Origin: Lutjanus erythropterus
Taxonomy: Eukaryota > Chordata > Actinopteri > Lutjaniformes > Lutjanidae
Direction: 5' to 3'
Assembly (NCBI GenBank): GCA_020091685.1
Contig: CM034600.1
Coordinates: 12,814,438 to 12,878,437 of the forward strand
DNA length: 64,000 nt
Shown piece by piece: positions 27,201-36,699 of the stretch. A program made the translations under genes and the position numbers. Positions within the stretch are counted from its first letter, which is position 1. Each line of letters starts with the position of its first letter. The notes beneath the pieces were generated by a model. That model ran no database searches, was not told the DNA's origin, and worked only from the letters and a program-made list of their open reading frames with translations.

Positions 27201-30200
27201 ACCTCCACCTCCCTCTCTCAGAAAGAATAAACATCCGCGTGATCGACCCGTTCACCATCAAACCCCTGGACTCCAAAACCATCATCGACAACGCCAGGGC
27301 CACCAGAGGACGCATCATCACAGTGGAGGACCATTACTATGAAGGTGAGAAGACAGTATTTATGTGTATGAGGCACCTTCAGTAGATGGTGGTCGACAAG
27401 CCCCCAGTTTGGAGAAGCAACGCAACGTACCGCTGTGGACGGGTTCAGCAGCAAAATGTATTTTAGCCACAAAAAGGCAGAACTAAAAAAAAAATTAATA
27501 TCAGTTTATGCTGTATTTCAATTTTTTTCACCACCTTACTTTGCTGTCAGACAGGCTTTTCGAACTGGAAACCACCGTTATACAAACCAAATAGCAGTTT
27601 CTCCACACCAACCAGACTCCATTGGCAAAACAGTAATTTTACCCTGAAGAACACGGGAGTTTCTGGTTTAACACTGTTTCAGTCAGTGAGTTTGTTTGTA
27701 TTATTTTGTGACTATGGTGTTTTGAAAGAAATGTTTGGATTCACCAAACTTTTAACAAAAGATAAAGTTACTGATTTCATCTGTGGAGTCTGGTTGGTTT
27801 GGAGGAAGTGATATTTGGCTTATATAAAGGTGGTTCCCCATCAAAAAAGACTGTGCTAGCAAGATAAAGTGGTGAAGGTATTCTAAATATAGTGTACACT
27901 TAAACTGATATTTTTTTTTTAAGTGGCTAAAATACTTGCCCACAGCAGTACATTGCTTAGCTTCAATGCTGGTGGTCCTCTCTCCTTCTCCAATCCGGGA
28001 GCGTGTCAACTGCCATCTACTGTAATTAATACAGTGACTATCGTCAAGTATGTCATACAACCCCACTTCAAATGATCCAAACTATCCCTCTAACCTGATC
28101 AAGCATGTTGCATTTCAGCCTGTAACATCCAGGGTTTAACTCTCACACATCCTTATACTCTGTGTGATCTATCCTGCCTCTTTCCAATAAATCAAATCAA
28201 ACAATCAAAAATTATATTGCAAAATAAAGTGTGATGCCACTGCATAATTTTACTGAATTTTATGATCATGTCCAAGTAGAATCAGGTCACATCTGTGTGG
28301 AGTCTGCAGCATTTGTAGGAGAGCTTTAACGAGCAGGCATAAGGATTATTATGCAGCTGCTTGCGTGTTTGTGTTGCCCGTGTATCGACTCATGAATAAA
28401 AATGCCCGGAGCAGCAAAGGACAAAGGTCTGACTGCAGATAGAGGAGCTCTGAGGAGGCTGGAGTCTGAGCTGAGGAGGAGGAGGGGAGGAAGAGGACAG
28501 GGATGCTGTATGTGGCAGGGCATTGGGATGGAGGTTGCGGGTGAGAGCAGAGAGATGGAAGATATAAAAAGGTGAAAAAGACAAAAACAGTATATGGAGG
28601 AGAGGAGGGAGGGTGGAGGAGGAGGAGGAGGAGGAGCTGGGAGAGCCTGTCAGTGTTTCTTAATTTCAGCTCCGGCCTTTGGGCTCTCGCTGACCTACAT
28701 ACAGTACCAGCATGACGAGAACGAGTGTCCACAATTTGCTATCTCTTTCTCTCTTGTTCCTCTTCTCCTCTTGTATTTGTATTTTTTTCCATCGCAGCCT
28801 TTGTCGTTCTACATGTTGCTGCTTTACACACAAACACACCTGAATTCAGATTCATGTGAGTGGTTGATTGCATGCAAGTGAAAATGTTGTGATATGTCTG
28901 TGTGTGTGTGGAAGCTGGAGATATTAAGAAAAACTACCCAAGAACATAACATTTTTGGTGGGTGGGTGTTTATGTGGTGTGCATTGGTGTGCAAGTGGTA
29001 TCCAGGGAACAGAGGGGACGTAGTGTCCAGATGGGCAAATGGTGTGCAGAATGCAAAGAGTAATATCCCCCTCAATAGAAAGGTTCTTTCCTCTCAGAAG
29101 ATTTTTTTTTGTTTTATTTCCTTTTATTGTGGAGACAGAGAAGTGGATGCTGAGTTTCATACATTTGTTTAGTAGAGACAGTTAATTTTTACGTGCAGTC
29201 AAACTGGTAAAGTTGCTGTACCAACCAATAGTAAAGACGTGTGTCTCCTTCCCCTCGGCAGGTGATGGCCACTCCTCTGCATTTGAGAATGTGTGACTGC
29301 GCCTTAACAGTTTTTACCTTTTGTCAAAGACATTCTTTTTTGCAGAGATAGCTACTGAAGTTAGCATGCTAACCAGCTTGCCCTGTGTTAGTTTGGAGAT
29401 TGAATTTAACAGGTGGCTAATTCTTACATATCGCAGCTTTAAACCTTCACAAATGGTTTCAAAATATGTTACTCCTTTTCCAAACTTTCTCAGGTCCCAT
29501 CACCTTTCACACTTTTTCTATTTTTATCAGCTGTGAGCAGCTCCTCAGTTTCAATTGTGTGTTGAATTTTCAGACTACAGTACAGCGCACACAAAAAATT
29601 GAGAACTGCTCATGTGCGCACAGACTTATAGATATAATTTTTCCAACATGATCACACAACAAATTTAAAGCATAGGTAGTATTTGCATATAATATGCAAC
29701 TGGGATACAGTGCGTGTTTCTCTGTGTCTCGTGTACACATCCACTGTCGTCTGCTGGGAAAATGTAGTAGTGAAGCAGTAAGAACGTGTAATTACTTTGT
29801 CATTCCTCAGGTTTCATGTTCACTCGATCAGAAATGTTTGAGTGACAGTTTAGAGTGAGAAGTATAATAAAAATGTGTGTGAGAGAAGGGGAGGAGGATT
29901 GAGTGAGAGGAGAGTCTGAGGGGGGTGAAAGTGGGATGGGAGGAGTGAGAAAGCGGAGGGAGGGCGGTGTCCGTCCTGTCGGTCCACATCATGTCACTGC
30001 AAAGCTCAATTGCCCGTGGAGGTGTGAGAGAATTAATATGACAGAAGGGAGGAAATAAAAAAAAATGGAAGATTAAAAACCAAATGAGAGACTTAAATCT
30101 TAATATTAGGAGAAATACTTTTTTTTATCATGCTAGTAGAGTATTTTTGGGGGCTTTATGCCTTAAATTCATAGGACAGCTGAAGATATGACAAGAAAGG

Positions 30201-30990
30201 GGGCGAGAGAGTGGGAGAATGACATGCAGCAAAAGGCTCAGACCCTCGGCTCCTGCAGAGGACTCACAGCCTCAGTACATGGAGCAAACACTCAGCCACC
30301 TTGGATTTGGTTAAATTCAGGGGTCAGTGATTAACATCAGATATGCCATGCGAATTTCAAAATAAAGGTGCACCTTGAACACGTCGATAAAGATCAGTAT
30401 TTTTACTTTGCATTGATCATGTAAGATTGTTGAACATTGAATCGATATATCGATCCACATTTTTGTTCACTTTATTATCTGCAAATAGTCACCACCAGTA
30501 ATGACTTATAATCTGCCTGTGATGTATACCTATACTTCAGAATTCTTTTAATTTACTTAAAGCATACAATGACCACTTAGAGTAACTTGTAATGCACTGT
30601 AACAGGGATTATAATCATTATAATCATATTAGTATATGTTTACAATGTATCATAGTGATGAGGGTTAGGGTTATAATTATAATGCACAATGATTCTTTTA
30701 AAATAAATGTCCATAAGTGACCAGCACTTATTTTTGTCTGTGATTCGGGTGGACTGGCCCTTTAATCAATAGTCCTGACTGCTCTTTATTCTGATCCCTC
30801 AGGTGGTCTAGGTGAGGCAGTGTGCTCGGCGGTAGTGAACGAGACCGGCTTCACCGTCCACCGCCTGGCGGTTTCCCAGGTGCCCCGGAGCGGCAAACCC
30901 CACGAGCTGCTCCGAATCTTTGGCATCGACCGTGACGCCATCACTCAGGCAGTCCGGAAGGTGCTCAGCAGCTCTGCCAACGCCAAGTAA
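10305..30990 (+). CDS. tkt: Transketolase, complete, 14 exons
   Basis: Thiamine-diphosphate enzyme of the non-oxidative pentose phosphate pathway; moves two-carbon ketol units between sugar phosphates in the cytosol. Exons: 10305-10411, 13071-13188, 13380-13493, 14282-14379, 19244-19435, 20529-20647, 22368-22564, 22707-22871, 23782-23938, 25518-25648, 25811-25894, 27007-27100, 27222-27344, 30803-30990. They sum to 1887 nt, 628 residues plus TAA (human 623). Visible active-site elements are His37 in GSGHP (split across exons 1-2), His77 in GHAAP, the cofactor motif GDGELSEG with Asp155, the catalytic Glu367 in YIAEQNM, and the [14 protein letters not shown] loop in exons 9-10. The start is supported by [10 protein letters not shown], equivalent to human MESYHKPDQQ; no earlier in-frame start fits the family. 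AATAAA at 31564 is a plausible poly(A) signal. All key residues are intact. Confidence 0.97.
10975..11175. promoter_or_regulatory. CpG-dense patch in tkt intron 1
   Basis: CpG-rich stretch (for example GACGCATGGTCGACGCGCTC and CTGCCGCCGCGCACAGCG) within otherwise AT-rich intron DNA, about 0.6-0.8 kb after exon 1. It could be an intronic enhancer or alternative promoter. No exon is evident in it. Confidence 0.4.
11516..11950. repeat. Teleost repeat with 'AAGTACAAGTACCTCAAAA' end
   Basis: Contains GGTGGAAAAAGTCTGATTAG at the left and GTAAAGTACAAGTACCTCAA then GTGCTTGAGTAAATG at the right, typical wording of an abundant fish interspersed repeat. Located in tkt intron 1; non-coding. Confidence 0.55.
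12225..12420 (+). repeat. LINE-like 3' tail followed by (TAG)n and (AAT)n microsatellites
   Basis: GCTAATTGTGATTTGTGATA followed by AATAAAATTTGACTATAC resembles the 3' end of fish L2-type LINEs or SINEs using that tail. It is followed by a TAG/AGT trinucleotide run and then an ATA/AAT run up to about 12418. A severely truncated insertion with a microsatellite tail. Confidence 0.5.
13680..13790. repeat. Repeat fragment ('AGTACCCCTAGGGGCACCTT')
   Basis: GGTATTTCTCAAATGAGGGT followed by TAGTACCCCTAGGGGCACCT is a recognisable end of a teleost interspersed repeat. Short fragment in tkt intron 3. Confidence 0.4.
15524..15760. mobile_element. Palindromic MITE, family B, copy 1
   Basis: Left arm (ACAGCCATGTTAATATGAAA, AAACACAGACGTTACCAATG) and right arm (GGTAACGCCTGCGTTTACTA, AAGGCTGCTGTGAAAAAGG) are inverted copies around a core with TAATTAAGGTCCTGTTCCAT. 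Lies in tkt intron 4. Related copies are at 33390 and 42551. Confidence 0.7.
16511..16548. repeat. (CA)n microsatellite
   Basis: Uninterrupted CA dinucleotides in tkt intron 4. Confidence 0.95.
16605..17105. mobile_element. Non-autonomous element with CGATATATCGG-type ends
   Basis: Left side CTGGATTTTTGAGGCCGATA and TCAGTACATCGGCTGATATT; right side GCCAATATCGGTCAACCGAT then ATATCAGTCAGGTTCTACT. These match an abundant fish repeat ending in ACCGATATATCGGTCAGGCT. The interior is AT-rich and non-coding; a fragment with the same wording occurs near 57715. Confidence 0.6.
17443..17490. repeat. (GT)n microsatellite
   Basis: Uninterrupted GT run in tkt intron 4, with a short CA run about 95 bp further on. 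Confidence 0.95.
19006..19070. repeat. (GT)n microsatellite
   Basis: About 65 bp of GT dinucleotides in tkt intron 4, about 170 bp before the exon 5 acceptor. Confidence 0.95.
21196..21231. repeat. (GT)n microsatellite
   Basis: Uninterrupted GT run in tkt intron 6. Confidence 0.95.
24430..25030. mobile_element. Inverted-repeat element of about 600 bp
   Basis: The left arm (CTTCCTAAGCCCCGTCCCTT, CTCTGTGTTCCAATAGCAGT) is repeated as its reverse complement at the right (ATTGGAGCACAGAGCAGTAA, GGGGCGGGACTTAGGAAGGT). Arms are about 60-70 bp and the interior is non-coding. Sits in tkt intron 9. Confidence 0.65.
26386..26820. repeat. Teleost repeat 'TTTAAAGACCCCCTCCAGTG'
   Basis: Starts TTTAAAGACCCCCTCCAGTG then AAAATCACATTTTTAGCCTG, a terminal sequence seen repeatedly in fish genomes. 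The right border is uncertain, near the ATGAATCCTTGAATGATAAA stretch. In tkt intron 11; non-coding. Confidence 0.5.
27498..27911. mobile_element. Long-armed palindromic MITE, family A, copy 1
   Basis: Arms of roughly 130-160 bp face each other. Left: ATATCAGTTTATGCTGTATT, TTCACCACCTTACTTTGCTG, CCAACCAGACTCC. Right, as complement: GGAGTCTGGTTGGTTTGGAG, AAGATAAAGTGGTGAAGGTA, TTAAACTGATAT. No coding capacity. It lies in tkt intron 13 and a second copy is in the aldo-keto reductase gene at 37536-37932. Confidence 0.75.
28430..28660. repeat. Purine-rich (GA/GGA) low-complexity tract
   Basis: Stretches such as GCTGAGGAGGAGGAGGGGAG and GGAGGAGGAGGAGGAGGAGC in tkt intron 13. Simple sequence, no codon structure. 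Confidence 0.8.
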
Positions 30991-31590
30991 GAACGCTGCA
31001 GCCGTGGAAGCAGCGGCAACAGTATGGTAAAGGACTCCGTGGTTAACCGGTGGTCACCATGGAGACAACAAACAAATAAACCAACACAAACGGAGGGGAA
31101 GCACTTCTGGCCCACATGCGCTCTCCTCCTCACAAAACAATCCAAAGCTTTAGTTTGAAAAGCTAAAAAAATAACATGGTTTTTCTCTATAACTGTCATC
31201 AATGTGGTTTTGAGACCCCAGATTTTTACCCCATCAGTTTGTGAGTTCAGTAAACACACCCCTCCCCTTCACACACACACACACACACACACACACCTCC
31301 ACTCTTCCACCCTCTAACCCCTACCTACCTCCCAGAGAAAGTTCTGGTACTGCAGTAGTGTTTCAGTAAAAGCAGTGAACGTGGTTTGGAGTAAAGTCTT
31401 TTTTATATTTTCTGTGGAACCCCTCACACTTCTTCGATGCAATGACTTTGTAAATCCCACCCCACTAGACCCAGCAGGGTGTGGACAACTCTGGTTTGGT
31501 CTGTTTGAGCACTGACTGTTTTTAACCATTTTGACCTTGACTTTGATTGGACTGCTTCACACCAATAAAGGGATGGTTTCTTCACAATAA
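30991..31590 (+). other. tkt 3' UTR with poly(A) signal
   Basis: Non-coding after the tkt stop; contains a (CA)n run at 31270-31296 and a canonical AATAAA at 31564-31569, followed by a T-rich/GT-rich stretch (TTTGTCTGAGCTC). A 3' UTR of about 0.6 kb is inferred. Confidence 0.7.
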
Positions 31591-33389
31591 CTTTGTCTGA
31601 GCTCTTTCTTCTCAGCTGTGGTTGCATGAAACAAAGGTGAACATTATGCAAAGTATATTTTTATATCATTGTATTAGCTCACATCCAGGAAAACAATTAT
31701 TGTTCACATTTATACTGCATGTGTGTGTACATAAAAATTAATTACACTAATGTTCTGCCTCCACCACATCCATTGTTTTCTTCCACTCGAGTATTATTGC
31801 TTCTGTATGCTGAAACTTTTGATAAAGAAACTTCAATTTGTTTTAAGTTAGCAGCATAGCTCTTGTGATGACAACAGCTGAACATAATTTCCGCTTAGTT
31901 TTCATCTAGTGCCACCAGCAGGTCAATATTCCCTCTTATTCAAAATTGAAATACACAGCAAGATATATCAAAACAAAAAGACCAAATTCCTGTCACCATG
32001 CTAACTGTAGCCCACTTTAGCATGTAACACAGCACAGCACAAATGTTAGCACTCTAGCAGGTAAAATGTTGATACTGTATGAATGCTAACACTTTAAGGC
32101 TAATTGCAGTATTTCGTATTAATTAATAATAGAGTTGGGAATTCAAATGAGCATATTAACATATGTATGCCCCTGTTTGCAAGTCAACATGCTAATATTC
32201 ACATAGCTGAACCTAGAGCCATGTTTCAGTCTTGGTGTACTCTTGATCCTCTCCCAAGATGGCGTGCACTGATGGTTTTGAATGAAAGATGAGCTAAAAA
32301 AGACATCTGGATATTAAAAGTACAGTAAAGCAATGAAAGAACCTGCATCCTCAGGTCAAAGGTAATGAAAACAAAACAACTCTTATTTTCAGATGATTAT
32401 AAAGCAATGAAAACAGACTTATGAATATTATATTTCATTTCACTGGACACTTAAAATACTTGGCCTAAAAATCAGCTTTGCAAACGTTTTATGAGGAAGA
32501 AAATGTACTCAACATAATTGTTTACTTTTGGGATACATATAAAGCTTTTACATGACTACTACTTAAAAGCATAACTTTACAGGGCTCTTTTAAAGTGTGC
32601 TTAGGTAACTTGAGCTGAACACTGGTCACTGTGACAGTAACAAGATAATGATGGATGCTAAAACAGTGTAACAGTAACAAAAATAGAGAAGAGTCATAAT
32701 CTTAGCAAACTGCAGAAGCTATATTATTCATGCACATGCTCACTTTCTGCAGAACAAATAATTGCTTTAAAGTAAGAATAATTAATCTTAAATATAACAC
32801 AGGTTTTACATTCAGGAACAGAAATCCTGAAGACTTTTATCTGTCTAATCTTTATGGACACTCTGTCAACAGACAATGGTTTGAGAGTCCTTTAGACTTT
32901 AATTCACTCTTAGTTCTGTGAACAGAGCTCAGCCCCACCATGTGCAGTCTATGTTTTGGTTAAGTTTAGGTTTAAGTGCCTGGCTGAAGTCTGTAGGATC
33001 ACATAAGCCCACGTCCGCCATGTGGTGTGCATATTTAATGTGTTTTAATAATTCAAAAGCCTATTGAAAGATTCACGCAGGCTGCAGCATGTGTACGTGA
33101 CAGTAAAATGTACTGAGTGTGTGTGTGTTCTACTGAACAGCTGTTTATATATCTGTCATTTAATTCAGATTTAGTTGGACTGGATAGTTGAGCAATAACT
33201 CATCATCAACATTTATGATTGTCAGTACAAGCATTTATGAATAACAGACACTGTAACTGACACCATATTCTGTTGTCTAAATGAATGATACAAATGCTTA
33301 AAATGCTCTTCACAATTAGATGGAAGACAAATTAGGAAAAGAATGTGAAAATGACGGTTTATCCTCTTTAGTTTTCCTATTTAATGGAG

Positions 33390-33475
33390 CTTTTTCACAG
33401 CAGCCATATTGGTATGAAACAGTAGGGTAAACACAGGTGTTACCATATTTATAACTTGAGTAATTGATCAGTTTT
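33390..33475. mobile_element. Family B MITE fragment
   Basis: TTTTTCACAGCAGCCATATT, GGTATGAAACAGTAGGGTAA and ACACAGGTGTTACCATATTT match one arm of the elements at 15524-15760 and 42551-42790. The opposite arm was not found. Confidence 0.6.
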
Positions 33476-33711
33476 ATTATAACTGATACTTGTATCTGAA
33501 TTTATGGATTTTGGACATTAGCCAGGGTTCATTCTCAGGTCAGGAGACCCCATCTCCTCATGGACCTGAGTAAAAGTGAATATAGACAGAAAACCCACTG
33601 ACACTACACACAAGTCTCAGCCTAAGACGTTGTTTGTAGTGTTTGTAAATGTGTGTACACTTAAGGTGGAGCAGCCATATGCAGAATAACAATAGTAGCT
33701 TCTTTGTCCCT

Positions 33712-34310
33712 CACTTTAAAAAAAAAAAGTCTAACTTAAAAAGAGTTAGTGTCCAGGCTGCCTCAAGATTTTAAATTGACTGAATTTGAAAAGACAAGTT
33801 GAGGTCATTTTGTAATGATTCAAAATGAATGAACTTTTTAGTCAAATAAACATGATAATAATTTAGTTGTGCTTGAGAAAACATGTTCAATAAGCTTAAG
33901 ATATTAAGTTGAACCAAAAGCTCTGCGGTCACACTGGCAAACACTATTAACAAATTTGATTTCTTTTTGCATTTTCTCAGTTCTTCATTTCTTATCTCAA
34001 AGTGTATTAAGAGACAAATAGCAAATTTTAATTATATGTTTCCTTCAAACTATAAAAAAGAAGGGTCTCTGGAGAGTTAACCATCAAACAATGCATGCTA
34101 GGGTGTCTGTTAATGTGCTGATTGTGTTTCTTTAGAAACCTAATTTAATGAGTTGTTTGAACTGTCTTTCCTGCAACTCATCAATTTCAAGTCAAAAGAC
34201 TTCAAGTTAGAGTTCTGAAGTGTTCTGAAAATAAATACTAGAAATTTAAAGTTGAATTAACAAATACAATTTGTATATTAACATTAAGTTGAATAACAAA
34301 AACTGAGCTG
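33712..34310. repeat. AT-rich repeat with recurring AAGTTGAA motifs
   Basis: Repeated wording such as GATATTAAGTTGAACCAAAA, TTTAAAGTTGAATTAACAAA and ACATTAAGTTGAATAACAAA, typical of a fish interspersed repeat. Borders approximate. Confidence 0.4.
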
Positions 34311-35002
34311 ATCCATTTAATTAGTGTATGATTTTTATTTTTTTTTTACTCCTGTCCTTCACAGTCTTTGTACAGTATACACTGACTGAACTGCAGCTGG
34401 TTAGAAGGACCACAAGAAGATTGGATGTGATATTCAGGATGACCTCTGAACTCGCTCCTATAGCGCAGCAGGAGTCTGTCTGCTCTTTGAGGTGGACTCA
34501 GTGTGTCAGCTGTGAGTGTGTGAGGGAGAAAAGTAAAATGGACTGACAGATTGTGTGTGTGCATGTACAGTTTGTGTGCTCACATACTGTAGGTGCTGAG
34601 GGTGCTGACAGGCGGGGCGTTTTTGTCTGACCCCCGTCTACGCATATGTCTGTATATCTGTCAATCTGTCGTATGGATTCTTCTCCACTAATGCATACAC
34701 ACACACAGAGTATACTACATATGAACACATGTGGAGAGGCTCACACACCTCCTGTCAAACTAAATTGCTGCTACTTCAGTAAACACACATACTGTACATG
34801 TAAATATGCAAAAACCTCCACACACATTAATACATGCTTCCAGCACACACACATGAATTAATTACATTCAGCATATATACATGACAAACACACTAATTAT
34901 GCACTCACCCACTGAAAGATACACAATCCAGTCTGTCACAGTCCTTTTGTCATTCATACATAGCTGCACATGTTCCTGGCATAAAAGTGAAACACATGCA
35001 AT

Positions 35003-35364
35003 CAGGGCTGGGAAATATATCAATATTACACCAATATAATGATATGATACTAGATTTTGTCTTACATTTTGGATATTGTTATATCATGATATGTTAGAAG
35101 TGTCTTTTTCTGGTTTGTAAATGCAGCATTAAAGTCATGTGATGTAGTTTTCTGAACTTACCAGATTGCTCTAGCTGTTCTATTCTTTGCCATTGCCTGC
35201 GTAGTCATTATATCCACATTACTGATGATTATTAATCAAAGATCTCATTGTGTTCATTTTGAGAAAGCACCAATAGTTATGGCTACAGTATGGTCGCATT
35301 ATCATTATCGAGAGATGTAATCACAAATGTTGTAATATTTGATTTTGTCCATATCACCCAGACC
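35003..35364. mobile_element. MITE with CAGGGCTGGG...CACCCAGACC ends
   Basis: The left end CAGGGCTGGGAAATATATCA and right end GATTTTGTCCATATCACCCA belong to a very common fish non-autonomous family; the subterminal motifs GATTTTGTC occur in both halves. Non-coding. Confidence 0.55.
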
Positions 35365-35541
35365 AGGAGTCTGCAACCTTTACTCTTAAAATAGCTTCTT
35401 TTTTTTAATAAAAAAAAAACCAACAGACTTTTCTTTTTTTCAATTCAGCATCAATAGCTAGCATACTAAGACTAAAGACAAGCCACTAGGAAAATTTTGA
35501 GGAAAAAGTACATACATTGATGGGAGCCTAACATTTCTATA

Positions 35542-35542
<1 letters not shown>

Positions 35543-35578
<36 letters not shown>
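35543..35578. repeat. (GT)n microsatellite
   Basis: Uninterrupted GT run in intergenic DNA. Confidence 0.95.
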
Positions 35579-35579
<1 letters not shown>

Positions 35580-36699
35580 ACTGACGCTTGTCATAAGTAG
35601 GGCCAGACAGTGCTACAGGGTTCCCCACTTTCTTCCACCTCACTGAGCCCCTGCCCCCCCCGACACAGACACACTAACAGTCTACCTCATGGCCAGTTTC
35701 TCAGACACAAAGGAATATCGATGTACAGTACATCATGCCATGATATCACTTGAAATGATCAGTAAATCTAAATTACACACAAAAAAACAAACATATATTT
35801 TGAGATATATCCTCTGCTGCGTCAATGACGTGAGAAAAACTCAGCAGCAATGTCTCTTTTCAGGAACGATGTCCCGATTAGTCAAAATAGTTACTTTTTT
35901 GGTTAATGGCAGGATACCACAAGAGTTTATGGCTGTTCCAATATCATGCAATTTATTAACCCAAAAACATTTTTTTTAAAGCACTGGTACTGGATTGGTA
36001 CTCTGTATGAAAAGTTCAGGTATCGGAATAGATATCAGGAAGGAAAAATTTATATCAGAACACTCTACAAGAGTTTAGTGAGAAAATATTTGGGATTTAG
36101 GTTAAATGATACTTCTGTAAATAACAGCTCAGAGAACAGCAAAAACTATGGAAATATTTTTTATTTACCTTTACAACTCTTCAAGGTGATTTTAACAATG
36201 AATTCAACAATGTGCACAATATAGAATTATACTACAGCAAACAAGATTAAAATGATTTATGTTTGTGCACCATAATTCAAGCCTGAATGAGAAGCTTCTC
36301 TCCCACGTTTAAAAGCAGTGTGAACACACGCTGCAGGAAAAACCTGTTTAACAGCATCAAATATTCAGAAGGTAAAATTAATGACAAGTAGTACGAGGCA
36401 AATACAGTCTAGAGGTTGTGTTAAAGGAAAAGCTAAGTTAAAACTTGGGATTCCCCAGTTATTGAATGCTCTTTATAATGTTTAACAGGACGGCTTCAGT
36501 GTTTGTGTGCAGAAACTAAAATGGATCTAAATCAGCTAAAGTGACAAAAATTTTAATGTTGAATTTATATGATTTTAATCGGCAGTTGCGTTTTATTCTT
36601 TTCCTCTACGAGGATGTTCTGTGTGAGATGTTTCTTCTCCTCCTCCACCTCATCTGTCACATCCAGTCAATCACTCATTCCCCACCACGCCCTCCCCAG

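Larger units (their letters stand above)
31600..36690. other. Intergenic DNA between tkt and the aldo-keto reductase
   Basis: The two genes converge here (tkt plus, reductase minus). About 5 kb with no recognisable exon. It contains a family-B MITE fragment (33390-33475), an AT-rich repeat (33712-34310), a 35.0-kb MITE, a GT run, and fragments near 35930-36080 reading like GGTATCGGAATAGATATCAG, part of a common fish repeat. Confidence 0.6.

Noticed and set aside
30655-30680. Telomere-like AGGGTTAGGGTT
   Set aside because: Only two units, inside an AT-rich interspersed repeat; too short to mark an interstitial telomere.
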